DNA of 64,000 bases from Lichenicola sp964236105 (GTDB lineage: Bacteria > Pseudomonadota > Alphaproteobacteria > Acetobacterales > Acetobacteraceae): NCBI GenBank assembly GCA_964236105.1, contig CAXSBC010000004.1, forward strand, positions 1-64,000, given 5' to 3'. Every line of letters begins with the position of its first letter. Within the stretch, counting starts at the first letter, position 1. The notes under the pieces are model-generated. The model ran no database searches. It was not told the DNA's origin and was given only the letters and a program-made list of their open reading frames with translations. The position numbers were made by a program, and so were the translations under genes. This document shows positions 19,535 to 30,542 of this stretch, piece after piece.

Positions 19535-21424
19535 CTACCGCTCCTGGAACTTCAGCAGCCGCCCGGCATTGGCCATCACCGCGAGCGTTCCGACATTATG
19601 CGCCACCGCGGCGATCAGTGCCCCGCTCGGACCCAGCACGCCGGTCGCGGCCAGGGCGATGATCATCGCGGTCCAGCCCAGTCCGAGCCCGACATTGACG
19701 TGGATGGTGGTCCTGCAGCGCCGGCTCAACCTGACGCAGGTGGCCAGCCGCCGCAGGTTGCTCGTCATCAGCACCAGGTCGGCGGAGGCGAGTGCGGCGT
19801 CGGTGCCGTGGCCGCCCATCGCCACGCCCACCGCGCCGGCCTTCAGGGCGAGGCTGTCGTTGATGCCGTCGCCGACCACCATCGGCCGGAAGCCCGCCCG
19901 CGTCTCCTCCAGCACGCAGTCGAGCTTCTGGTGCGGCAACGCCTCGGCGCGCACGGCCGGTATCTGCAGCAGGCCGGCGATGCGCCGGGCGACCGGCGTG
20001 CGGTCGCCGGTGAGCAGCAGCATGCGGTTCAGTCCCAGCCGCCTGAGATCGGCGAGTGCGGCGCCGGCTTCCGGCCGCGGCTCGTCGGCGAGCTTCAGCC
20101 AGCCGATGAACCGCCCGTTCTCGGCCACCCCGGCGATCGGTCCGTCATGGTCGGGCGGTTCGGGTGCCGCGACGCCGAGCTCGGCGAACATCTCCGGCCG
20201 GCCCATCGCCAGCGGCGACGGACCCCGGCGCGCGGTCACCCCGAAGCCCGGCAGCTCGCGCAGGTCCTCGAGCGCTGGATGGCGGCCGGCCGGGACGAGG
20301 GCGGCGAGCGCCCTGGAGACCGGATGCGTGCTGGTGGCCCCGAGTGCGGCTGCGGTCTCGATCAGCGCCTCCCGCCCGATGCCGGGCTCCGGGCATGCCT
20401 CGACGAGGCCCAGCTCGCCGAGCGTCACGGTGCCGGTCTTGTCGAGGATCACCGAGTTCACGGCGGCGAGCTGTTCCAGGAACGCCGAGCCCTTCACCAG
20501 GATGCCGTGCCGGGCCGCGACGGCGAGGGCGGCGACCGAGGTGGCGGGGGCCGCGAGCACGACCGCGCAGGGACAGGACGCCACCAGCACGGCGAGCGAG
20601 GTGGAGACCAGCCCGGTCGCGAACCAGACGCCGGCCGCGAGCAGCAGCACCAGCACCATGTAGGCGCCGGCATAGCGCTCGAGCAGGCGGGTCACCGGCG
20701 GCTTGGCGCGCTCGGCCTGCTGCATCAGCCCGATCACCCGGCCGAGCGTCGTGCTGTCCCCGATGCGGGTGACCTCCACCAGCAGCAGGCCGGACAGGTT
20801 GATGGAGCCGTCGAACACCGTCGAGCCCGGCTCCACCTCCTCGGGGACCGACTCGCCGGTGATCGGCGCGTTGTCGATGCTCGACCGGCCGGACCGCACG
20901 ATCCCGTCCGCGGGCGTGCGATCGCCGGCGCGAAGCTGGATCATGTCGCCCGCCTGCAGCGCCGTGGTCGCGACCTCCTCGATGTCGCCGTCCGGCAGCA
21001 CCCGTCGGGTGCTGGTCTGGGTCAGACGCCGCAGCGCGCGCAGCGCCTCCTGTCCGCCGATCAGCGAGCGCTCCTCCAGCACGTGGCCCACCGTCATCAC
21101 CAGGGGCAGCAGGGCGGCGGTGAACAGGTCGCCTTCCGCCCAGGCCGCGATCACCGCCAGCGCCACGAGCTGGTCGGTCAGCCCGTGCAGGTCCGGATGG
21201 CGAAGGCTGTGGTAGGCCGACACCATCGCCGGAACCGCGACCAGCAGCGCCGCCAGCCCCGCGACCAGCGCCACCAGCTCGGCCCGGCCGGGCAGCACCA
21301 GCTGCAGGAGGGCCGCCATCAGCAGCAGTCCCGCGGTGAGCATCGCCAGCGTCAGCTGGACGCCGAGCGTGCGCCGCTCGCGGATGCTGAGCAGGCCGCC
21401 CAGGGTCGCGGCTGCCCCGCTCAT
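19535..21424 (-). CDS. P1B-type heavy-metal-translocating ATPase
   Basis: A 629-residue inner-membrane ATPase with all core motifs: TGES in the actuator domain, the metal-site CPC in SCPCAVVLAAPAT (helix 6), DKTGTVT with the phosphorylated Asp, the P1B-specific HP dipeptide (STHPVSRALA), TGDRTPVARR and GDGINDSLAL. It lacks an N-terminal HMA or Cys-rich domain and begins directly with membrane helices. The last helices read AHNVGTLAVMANAGRLL, without the Asp typical of Zn/Cd pumps, so metal specificity is open. Its start overlaps the stop of the upstream SPFH gene by 4 bases (ATGA), indicating translational coupling. Confidence 0.93.
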   Translation of the reverse strand: MSGAAATLGGLLSIRERRTLGVQLTLAMLTAGLLLMAALLQLVLPGRAELVALVAGLAALLVAVPAMVSAYHSLRHPDLHGLTDQLVALAVIAAWAEGDLFTAALLPLVMTVGHVLEERSLIGGQEALRALRRLTQTSTRRVLPDGDIEEVATTALQAGDMIQLRAGDRTPADGIVRSGRSSIDNAPITGESVPEEVEPGSTVFDGSINLSGLLLVEVTRIGDSTTLGRVIGLMQQAERAKPPVTRLLERYAGAYMVLVLLLAAGVWFATGLVSTSLAVLVASCPCAVVLAAPATSVAALAVAARHGILVKGSAFLEQLAAVNSVILDKTGTVTLGELGLVEACPEPGIGREALIETAAALGATSTHPVSRALAALVPAGRHPALEDLRELPGFGVTARRGPSPLAMGRPEMFAELGVAAPEPPDHDGPIAGVAENGRFIGWLKLADEPRPEAGAALADLRRLGLNRMLLLTGDRTPVARRIAGLLQIPAVRAEALPHQKLDCVLEETRAGFRPMVVGDGINDSLALKAGAVGVAMGGHGTDAALASADLVLMTSNLRRLATCVRLSRRCRTTIHVNVGLGLGWTAMIIALAATGVLGPSGALIAAVAHNVGTLAVMANAGRLLKFQER

Positions 21425-22455
21425 GGCGTCTGTCCCGACAGCAGCAGCCGTGCGCCGCTGGCCGGATCGAAGGCGTCGACGGCCTTGGCCTGGTGCAGGA
21501 TCGTCTGCATGCGGTCGTTGTAGATCTTGGTCAGCAGCGCCGTGCCGGACACGCCGTCGGCGGCCTGCGCCAGGGTGTTGATCGACGCGGTGCGCGTGGT
21601 GGCGGTGCTGGTCCGCTCGGCGGCGGCGGCATGGGCGTCGGCCAGCACGGTGCTGCTGTCGAGCTGCGCCTTCTGCTCGACCCGCGTGGCCTGGCTGTGC
21701 GCCTCCGCCACGGCCGCGTCGGAGCGCTGGCCGGCGATCAGCACGCCGTCGAACGCCGTCTTCACCTCGCTCGGCAGGGCGATGTCCAGGTCGACGCGAC
21801 TGACCTCGATGCCGAGCCCGGTGCCGTGCGCCTGCAGGTCGACGAGGCGACGGTTGATGGCAGCCACCAGGTCGGACCGGAGCCGCTCCCGCCTGCCGCG
21901 ATCCGCCTCGCTGAGGTCGTTGCCGTTGCGGGTGACGACCAGCGTGTCGGTGTCGCGCGCCGCGACCAGCGAGACCAGGCTCGCCGTGGTCAGGGCCGCC
22001 AGCGCCGGCGGCACATGCCCCGCCTGCAGCATGTAGTCGCCCGGATCGGTGATCCGGTAGAACAGGGCTGCCGTCACATGCACGATGCCGTCGGCGGTCA
22101 TGAAGAAGGTCGCGTTCTGGCGGATGTCGTCGACGACGGTCCAGGTCGCAGCGCCCAGGGTGGCATCGGCAGGCGGCTTCAGCGGCTCGAAGGAGAACTC
22201 GAGCTGACGGTCCGCGCCCGGCAGGAACACCACGCGTTCCAGCGGCCGCGGCCAGGCGAGCAGCAGGCCGGCTCCCTGCACGCGCACCACCCGTCCGAGC
22301 CGCAGCACCACGGCGCGGCTGTCCGGGGAGACCTGGCGGATGTTGGAGAACGGCCAGACCAGGGCGGCGATCAGCACCAGCCCGAACACGACGCGAAAGG
22401 CGAGCCCGATCGACTGCGCCCAGGGTCCGACGCGCTCCTCCGCGGGTGTCCTCAT
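21421..22455 (-). CDS. SPFH/Band 7 protein, HflK/HflC-like (third of three)
   Basis: A 344-residue protein with an N-terminal membrane anchor (about residues 15-40) followed by an SPFH domain (about 45-230, starting VSPDSRAVVLRLGRVV). A helical Ala-rich region rich in AEAHSQATRVEQKAQ-type heptads comes next, as in HflK. HflK and HflC form large inner-membrane assemblies that modulate the FtsH protease, but no ftsH gene lies in this window. The start at 22455 overlaps the preceding SPFH gene by 4 bases, and its stop overlaps the P1B ATPase start by 4. These overlaps tie the SPFH proteins to the metal pump. Confidence 0.88.
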   Translation of the reverse strand: MRTPAEERVGPWAQSIGLAFRVVFGLVLIAALVWPFSNIRQVSPDSRAVVLRLGRVVRVQGAGLLLAWPRPLERVVFLPGADRQLEFSFEPLKPPADATLGAATWTVVDDIRQNATFFMTADGIVHVTAALFYRITDPGDYMLQAGHVPPALAALTTASLVSLVAARDTDTLVVTRNGNDLSEADRGRRERLRSDLVAAINRRLVDLQAHGTGLGIEVSRVDLDIALPSEVKTAFDGVLIAGQRSDAAVAEAHSQATRVEQKAQLDSSTVLADAHAAAAERTSTATTRTASINTLAQAADGVSGTALLTKIYNDRMQTILHQAKAVDAFDPASGARLLLSGQTP

Positions 22456-23549
22456 CGCACCCTGCCTGTCGCCGACGCCGGAGCGGGCGCAGGCAGCGGC
22501 GTGGCCGCCGATGCCGATGCAGCGGGCGACGTCACCGCGGCCGGTCCGTCCACGAAGGCCCGGAACGGCGCCGCATCGGTGCGCAGGATCAGCCTGGTGT
22601 TCTCGCCCACCACGGTCTGCAGCGTGTCGAGCGAGCGCAGCAGCGTGTAGAGCTCCGGCGCGCCCGCATAGGCCCTGGCATAGATCCTCGCCGCGTCCAG
22701 CCGCGACTGCGCCTCGACATGCGCCGCCTCGGCATGGGCGTCGGCCACTACGATGCGGGCGTCGCGGTCGGCGTGGGAGCGGATCTCGGACGCCGCACGG
22801 TCGCCCTCGGCGGTGACGCGATCGGCGACCGTGTTCCGCTCGGCCGTCATGCGGGTGACGGTCGCCTCCAGCGTGTCGCTGGGCAGGGTCAGGCGCTCGA
22901 TGCCCACCTGCAGGATGCTGATGCCGTAGGTGGCGAGCACCTGCGCCTCCAGACGCGTCTTCAGGGCCGCCTCGAACGCGTCGAGCTGGACCTTCGACGG
23001 GTCGGTGTTGACGAGCTGCGCCAGGTCGAACTGCGCTGCCACGATCTCGAGCGAGGAGCCGGCATAGCTGCGCAGCTGCTCCGCCGCCTCGGCGGGCGTG
23101 TTGCGCACCGAGCGGAGATACTGGGAGATGTGGCCCGCATCCTTCGGCACCCGCCACGCGACATAGGCCTGCACCAGGATGCGCAGCCCGTCGCGGGTGC
23201 CGACGTCGTGCAGCCCGGTCGATGTGGTGCGCAGCCGGATGTCGACCGGCACCGAGGCCTCGAACGGCGCCGGCCAGCGCAGCGCCAGGCCCGGCTCGGT
23301 CAGGATCCGGACCGGATCGCCGAACGCGGTGACGACCACGGCCTCGCCAGGCTCGACCGTCGTCAGGCAGGCGGCGGCGAAGGCGACGGCGACGATCAGG
23401 CCGGCGAGGCCGAACCGGCCATAGCGGCGCAGCCGCAGCACGCCGCCATCCACATCGCCATGATCGTCATGTCCGGCGTGAGCATGGGCGTGTCCGTGAT
23501 GGTGGCCATGGCCGTCATCATGCGCATGGTTGTGGTGATGACCGAACAC
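22452..23549 (-). CDS. SPFH/Band 7 protein, HflC-like, with histidine-rich N-terminus
   Basis: A 365-residue SPFH protein. From the GTG at 23549 (Shine-Dalgarno GGAG 8 bases upstream) the first 30 residues contain 14 His, in runs such as HHHNHAH and GHHHGHAHAH. One membrane helix (about residues 45-65) follows, then the SPFH domain (TTVEPGEAVVVTAFGDP onward) and a helical region ending near residue 330. His-rich cytosolic tails usually bind Zn, Ni or Cu, which fits the P1B ATPase in the same operon. It begins 11 bases after the upstream polytopic SPFH gene. Long frames continuing upstream in this phase are shadows of that gene. Confidence 0.85.
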   Translation of the reverse strand: MFGHHHNHAHDDGHGHHHGHAHAHAGHDDHGDVDGGVLRLRRYGRFGLAGLIVAVAFAAACLTTVEPGEAVVVTAFGDPVRILTEPGLALRWPAPFEASVPVDIRLRTTSTGLHDVGTRDGLRILVQAYVAWRVPKDAGHISQYLRSVRNTPAEAAEQLRSYAGSSLEIVAAQFDLAQLVNTDPSKVQLDAFEAALKTRLEAQVLATYGISILQVGIERLTLPSDTLEATVTRMTAERNTVADRVTAEGDRAASEIRSHADRDARIVVADAHAEAAHVEAQSRLDAARIYARAYAGAPELYTLLRSLDTLQTVVGENTRLILRTDAAPFRAFVDGPAAVTSPAASASAATPLPAPAPASATGRVR

Positions 23550-23560
23550 GCTCGGGGCTC

Positions 23561-25591
23561 CTACGGCGCTTGCTCTGGTGGCGGTGGCGGCAGCACGACC
23601 CCGTTCGGGCTGCCGCCCGAGGGACGCAGATCGAGGATCGGCTCGTCGCTGCCGGTCCCGCGCAGCCGGTGGTCGATGATCAGCAGCTGCCGATGCGCGA
23701 GACCGGTGGTCAGCGCGTCCAGCCTGCGCTCCAGCCGGAAGGAGGTCGAGCTCGCCGCATCGGCGACCCGATCGGTCGAGAACCCGGTGGAGCGCACGGT
23801 CGCGTCCACCACGGCCTCGTGCGCCAGGGCGGCCGCCTGGTCGCGCTGCGCCCTGGCTTCGCGCTGGGCGTCGCTGGTCCGGCTGATGGCGTAGCCTTCC
23901 TGCTCCGCCATGGCGGTGTGGGCGCTGATCTGGGCGGTCTGCACCGCGTGGTAGGCCGCGGCAGCACCCGGCGGCGGATGGATCGCCTCCACCACCACCG
24001 CCATGATGTCCACCCCGGCCGGGATCGCATCCAGTTCGGCCTGCAGGTCGGACGCGATGTCGTGCGAGACCGTCGCCCGGTCGGCGCCCAGCACGTCGAG
24101 CAGCGTGTGATGCGCGAAGTAATGCGCCAGCAGCCGGCTGGTCCTGGCCTGCACCAGCCGCTGCGGATCGTCCGACGCATACGCCGCCGCCAGCGCCGCC
24201 GCATCCGACAGCCCGACGCGGTAGACGACGCGCAGGTCGATGTTGACGCTCTCGAAGCTCTGTCGTCCGCGCGAAAGGCTGGCGACGAGATAGGCGGCCT
24301 CCGAGGGATGACTCTCGTCCCAGAGCCGGTCGGCTGCGGGGCCCGGCTGGCCCTCGGTCCCGGCGAGCGCCGTCCGGTTCGGGAGGGACGCGGCGTTGCC
24401 GTCGGATGCGTCGAACACGATCGGGACGTCGTGCATGACGCCGAGCTCCACCGGCCGCAGCCTGCCCAGCGGCCAGGGCAGGTGCAGATGCAGGCCCGGT
24501 CCGAACACCGCGACCGGGCGGCCGAACCGCTCGTAGATGGCGCGCTGATCGACGCGCAGCGCCTCGATGCCGCTGAGGCCCCAGCCGAACAGCACCAGCA
24601 CGGCCAGGACCGGCGCCAGTGCGGCGCGCACGAAGGCGAGCGCCCAGCTCCGGGACAGATCGATCCCGAACAGGTCGCGCACCGTCGCCGCCACCGGACG
24701 CGGACGCCGCAGCACCAGCGCCTGCGCGATCGCGCTCACCGCGACCGCGCGCGCGTCCGCGATCGGCGGGAACGGCACGAACAGCGTGGCGGCGGCCCGC
24801 ACCGTCATCTCGATCGAGACCAGCAGGCAGAGCACCGCCGACAGGCGGCCGGCATAGGCGCCCGCGCCGATGCCGGCATAGAGCAGCAGGCAGCCGATCC
24901 CGCAGAACAGGAACACCGCGATCGGCACGCGCACGAGTGCTGCGATCGCCGGCGCTTCTGGAAGCGCCAGCGCGTCGAAGGCCGCGAGATGGCGCTCCAG
25001 CACCAGAAGCACGAAGGCGCCGATCAACGCGGCCGCTGCCAGGATCGCCGGCGTGCCCGGCGTCGGGGCCCAGGCCACGTCCCTGCCGCAGGCAAAGACC
25101 GCCGCCGCTCCCCCGAGCGCCGACAGCGCGCCGCCGGCGGCGGCCTGCTGCCAGGTCGAGCGGCGGCGGGCACGACGCCACAGCCAGCCATCCGGGGCAG
25201 GCTCGTCCTGCATCGACCCGTCCTCGGCTGCCGGCAGGCCGAGCTGTTCTGCGCGAAGAGCCAGGGCCCGGGCCTGTGCCATCAGGCCCACGGCCACGCA
25301 TCCGGCCGCCAGCAGCATGAAGGCGGCACCCACGCTGGGCAGCATTCCGGCCGACGCGTCGGCGGCATCCGGAGCCGCCATGGCGGCGACCGCGACGAGA
25401 ACACAGAGCGCCGCACCCAGATGCAGCCCGACCGCCTGCTTCCTCGCCGAATTGAATGCGGACAGCTCCGCTAGACGCACGGGCGGCGATCCGGGCCGGC
25501 GTCGAGACGGATCATCGCGAGGTCCTGCGTGGCTGTCTCTTGCGCCTGGTCGGTCATCGCGGATCGCGCCTTCATCCATTCCGGCATCCAT
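23561..25591 (-). CDS. Polytopic SPFH/HflK-like protein
   Basis: A 676-residue protein that joins an unusual N-terminal membrane domain of about six or seven helices (residues about 50-340) to a C-terminal SPFH domain. The SPFH domain starts near GIEALRVDQRAIYERFG and continues with PGLHLHLPWPLGRLRPVELGV. The C-terminal part has the Ala/Gln-rich helical HflK-type tail and ends in a Pro-rich segment. Ordinary HflK has one helix and about 350-420 residues, so the extra membrane domain is the striking feature. It is the first gene of the operon SPFH-SPFH-SPFH-P1B ATPase-two small membrane proteins. Confidence 0.85.
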   Translation of the reverse strand: MDAGMDEGAIRDDRPGARDSHAGPRDDPSRRRPGSPPVRLAELSAFNSARKQAVGLHLGAALCVLVAVAAMAAPDAADASAGMLPSVGAAFMLLAAGCVAVGLMAQARALALRAEQLGLPAAEDGSMQDEPAPDGWLWRRARRRSTWQQAAAGGALSALGGAAAVFACGRDVAWAPTPGTPAILAAAALIGAFVLLVLERHLAAFDALALPEAPAIAALVRVPIAVFLFCGIGCLLLYAGIGAGAYAGRLSAVLCLLVSIEMTVRAAATLFVPFPPIADARAVAVSAIAQALVLRRPRPVAATVRDLFGIDLSRSWALAFVRAALAPVLAVLVLFGWGLSGIEALRVDQRAIYERFGRPVAVFGPGLHLHLPWPLGRLRPVELGVMHDVPIVFDASDGNAASLPNRTALAGTEGQPGPAADRLWDESHPSEAAYLVASLSRGRQSFESVNIDLRVVYRVGLSDAAALAAAYASDDPQRLVQARTSRLLAHYFAHHTLLDVLGADRATVSHDIASDLQAELDAIPAGVDIMAVVVEAIHPPPGAAAAYHAVQTAQISAHTAMAEQEGYAISRTSDAQREARAQRDQAAALAHEAVVDATVRSTGFSTDRVADAASSTSFRLERRLDALTTGLAHRQLLIIDHRLRGTGSDEPILDLRPSGGSPNGVVLPPPPPEQAP

Positions 25592-25646
25592 GGCATCGGA
25601 CCGCGTCGCCGACGGGCCTGGCAGGCTGGAACGTCAGCTGGTCCGG

Positions 25647-25919
25647 CTACGTTATAACGCAGACCGCCCGCTGGAAGGCAATATCGGGCACACGTCGCCT
25701 TGCGCTCGGGGACTCGAACCACGTGCCGGCGACCACGACCAGCATGATGATGGCCAGCACGGGGCTATCGGCGATGCGGCCCTGCTCCGGGAACAGGTAG
25801 CTGTACGGCAGGGCGCCATAGATGGCGCGGCCGCCAAAGATCAGGAGATCACGCCATACAGGATCGCCGTATGTCGCCAGCAACGCCGCGGGCATGATCG
25901 ATGGCGAGAAGCTCATCAT
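25647..25919 (-). CDS. Small hypothetical membrane protein
   Basis: A 90-residue frame 55 bases upstream of the polytopic SPFH gene, on the same strand. It has one clear hydrophobic helix, SPVLAIIMLVVVAGTWF (about residues 51-67), and an aromatic-rich preceding part (RAIYGALPYSYLFPEQ). The composition looks more protein-like than the usual shadow frames here. I recognise no family. It could be the first gene of the SPFH operon or the tail of a decayed permease. Confidence 0.3.
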   Translation of the reverse strand: MMSFSPSIMPAALLATYGDPVWRDLLIFGGRAIYGALPYSYLFPEQGRIADSPVLAIIMLVVVAGTWFESPSARRRVPDIAFQRAVCVIT

Positions 25920-26169
25920 CGACGGAGGTCATACGATTCGATGATTTTCCCGCTTTCGGCATGCCGTCAGCAACGCCGCTCATGCATCCCGGCCTCCGGC
26001 GACCGCTGCGATACAGCCCGCCGCAGGGACCCGCGGCATCAATCGCCGGCATGCGATGTCCCAGCGGGGCCGGACGGGACCGTCTGCCGCGTCGCATCCT
26101 GTCCCAGGGTGATCCACCGCGGCGGGCGGGCCCCGGGGCCCCGTCAGGGGGGATGCCCGTCCCGGGGGG

Positions 26170-26203
26170 CCCCCCCCCCCCCCCGGCCCCCCCCCCCCCC
26201 CCC
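26170..26203. repeat. Poly-C tract (C15-GG-C17)
   Basis: Two long cytosine runs, 15 and 17 bases, are separated by GG and preceded by GGGGGG. On the opposite strand this is a G-rich tract able to form a G-quadruplex. It lies about 140 bases downstream of the lpxL stop, in its likely 3' untranslated region. Homopolymers this long are rare in bacterial chromosomes and may be length-variable or wrongly assembled. Confidence 0.9.
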
Positions 26204-26341
26204 GGCGCGCGTGAGTCATCGGGGAACCGCGTCGACGCAGCGCCCTCAGGCCAAGGCCCTCGGCAGCCGGTCGATTTGACCGGCCGCGTCCCGGACGCGC
26301 CGGGGCGGCGGGCCTGTTCACGCCGGGTGATCGATTGCCGG

Positions 26342-27289
26342 TTACAGAGCCGGCGACGCATGACGGGCAACAGGCACGGGCTGTGCCTTCGGCCAACGGC
26401 AGTGCAGCCACAGCCAGGATCCCGGATCGGCTTCGATCCAACGTTCCAGCGTCGCATTCACGGCCAAAGAAATCGCGTAGATGTCGGTGGTCCGGTCGCC
26501 GCTGCGCGTCACGATCAGCGGCGGATCGCAGATCATCCGGAAACGACCCGGACCCAGTCGCAGGACGCGGACCGGAATGACCGGCGCGTCGAATCGGAGT
26601 GCGAACTGGGCCAGCGCGGGTGCGGTCATCGCATCGCGACCCAGGAACGGAACCGCGATGCCGTCATTCATCTTCTGGTCGACGAGGAGGCCCAGCGACC
26701 CGCCCTGCTGCAGATGCATCAGGGCCGACCGGGCTCCGCGGGCACCTTTTGCAAACATCGAGATGCGCGGACCGAGCGCTTTTTGTCGCATCTTCTGAAT
26801 GATGCGGTCGACACCGGCGTTCGATGACGCCCGATAGAAGCCCGCAACGGGAAGGCCCAGTTGCGCGGCGATCGGCAGGATCATCTCCCAGTTGCCGAAG
26901 TGACCGGAGAAGAACAGGGCCTGGGTGCTGGCAGCCTTCAGCGCTGCGATGTGCGCCTCACCCTCGATTTCCCAGCCGGGCCCCGCCGACGTACGCTCGA
27001 ACGAGGCGAGGTGCGGCAGTTCAGCGGAGGTGCGACCGAGATTATCCCACACGGCACGGATGATGCGGCCTCGCTCTGCCGTGCCCAGCCCGGGAAGGGC
27101 TCGCCGAAGGTTGTCGTCAGCAATCCTGGAGGCACGCAGGTGCGGGCCCAGCAGGCAGGCGAGCCACCCGCCGAGATCGGAGGCTGGGACCGGACCCAGG
27201 CGCTGCAGAAGCCGTACCGCTCCGGCGAGAACTGCGGACAGAACCAATTGAGCGGTGCCGTTGGCCCAGGACCTGACTGATGTTGGCAT
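26342..27289 (-). CDS. LpxL/HtrB-type lysophospholipid (lipid A) acyltransferase
   Basis: A 315-residue inner-membrane acyltransferase of the LpxL/LpxM family, which adds secondary acyl chains to lipid A on the cytoplasmic face. The catalytic H-x4-E motif is seen in FSGHFGNWEM (about residues 130-139). The NLRRALP segment and the later GLLVDQKMNDG and VPFLGRDAMTAPALA blocks are family signatures. One N-terminal hydrophobic stretch acts as the anchor. It stands alone, without other lpx genes nearby. The precise acyl donor and position on lipid A cannot be assigned. Confidence 0.88.
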   Translation of the reverse strand: MPTSVRSWANGTAQLVLSAVLAGAVRLLQRLGPVPASDLGGWLACLLGPHLRASRIADDNLRRALPGLGTAERGRIIRAVWDNLGRTSAELPHLASFERTSAGPGWEIEGEAHIAALKAASTQALFFSGHFGNWEMILPIAAQLGLPVAGFYRASSNAGVDRIIQKMRQKALGPRISMFAKGARGARSALMHLQQGGSLGLLVDQKMNDGIAVPFLGRDAMTAPALAQFALRFDAPVIPVRVLRLGPGRFRMICDPPLIVTRSGDRTTDIYAISLAVNATLERWIEADPGSWLWLHCRWPKAQPVPVARHASPAL

Positions 27290-28249
27290 GGGGCACTATG
27301 CGCGCTCGGGTCGTCAATGAACCAGGACCAAGTCAGGCGCAGCCCATGGGCATCCGCCACCCATAGCGCCACCCGCCAGTTCCAGGAGCAAGGTCTGACT
27401 GCTCACGCCGCTCCAGGTTCCGCATCGCACCGCCGGCATGCCTGCCGCCGCAACACCGCCGAGACGGCGACGTCGCGCCTTGGCGGCAGCCTTGTTTCGT
27501 TCGATCCCGACGTCATCGCCTTGGATAGGCCCGCACCTCATCATGATCCGTGATGATACCGCATGACATCCACTGATGACGTCCGGAACAGCATCTCTGC
27601 CTGCATCACCAGACCGCCGGCACACGATGGAAGTTTTCTCGTGTTCCAACACCTTGGAACTTAAGTTGTCGTGTTGTGGAATTTCGTTTCTGATCTTCAT
27701 GAACAATACCGGCTGCAGCGAGGCCCATGTTCATGTGGTCAAGCATTTCACGGCTGTCTTGTTCCTTTTTGGCGAGAATGCCGCCTCCATCGCTCGTGCC
27801 CAACCTAGACTCCAGGATTGTCAGCAACGGCTGGCGAGGACGCCAGATCGACGATGCCGCGGCACGATGCTCTCACAGTGGCGGCGCCAGCGTGCGTATC
27901 CGGAGCCGGCGGCACGTTCGCAACGGTTGGCGGAAGAATAGCGACAACAAGACTGGCCTCGAAATCGTTTGCGGAAACGGCGGGACGTCACCTGATCGGA
28001 GCAGATCCGAGCCGTGTCGGAAGTCGAAACGGTCATAGCGCGTGACGTCCTGCTGCAGGGCTTTGGTCAGTCGCCGCACGACTGTTTCGATGGTCCATAA
28101 GCAGGCCCTACGGGGGCAATAAACAAAAACGATGGCTCGCCGCTCGCGCTCGTCTTCTTTCGTGATCGCGATGGCGCTAGGTTGCCCGGGTTGTCGGAAC
28201 GACCAGGACATGGCCGGCGCCGTTCGACGCCGCAGCATTTGGAGGAACC
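27290..28249. other. Long intergenic region upstream of katG and lpxL
   Basis: A 960-base divergent gap between lpxL (minus) and katG (plus), with lower GC than its flanks around 27600-27800. Short frames occur on both strands (for example 27606-27827 minus and 27576-27941 plus), but none has a recognisable domain or good ribosome site. It should hold the promoters of both genes; no OxyR site can be called with confidence. Confidence 0.4.
27643..27667. promoter_or_regulatory. Perfect inverted repeat, possible operator
   Basis: GTTCCAA (27643-27649) and TTGGAAC (27654-27660) form a perfect 7-bp inverted repeat around CACC. It directly abuts a 10-bp palindrome, AACTTAAGTT (27658-27667). It lies in an AT-richer part of the lpxL-katG gap, about 580 bases before katG. 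It has the look of a dimeric regulator site, but no known regulator consensus is matched with certainty. Confidence 0.3.
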
Positions 28250-30454
<2,205 letters not shown>

Positions 30455-30489
30455 TCGCACGCGCCTCCGCTACAGGCGTCAACGGCATC

Positions 30490-30520
30490 GGGCGGCGTTT
30501 CAGGACGAGACGCCGCCCTT
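30490..30520 (+). terminator. Stem-loop terminator after katG
   Basis: GGGCGGCGTTTC (30490-30501) can pair with GAGACGCCGCCC (30507-30518) around the loop AGGAC, a 12-bp stem with one G-T wobble, starting 35 bases after the katG stop. Only two T follow directly, so it is a weak intrinsic terminator. It separates katG from the epoxide hydrolase remnant. Confidence 0.6.
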
Positions 30521-30542
30521 GCCTTGGGGAGCGAACAGGACG

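Noticed and set aside
27606..27827. 73-codon minus-strand frame in the lpxL-katG gap
   Set aside because: Composition is fairly natural, but there is no ribosome site, no motif and an overlapping frame on the other strand; left as intergenic.
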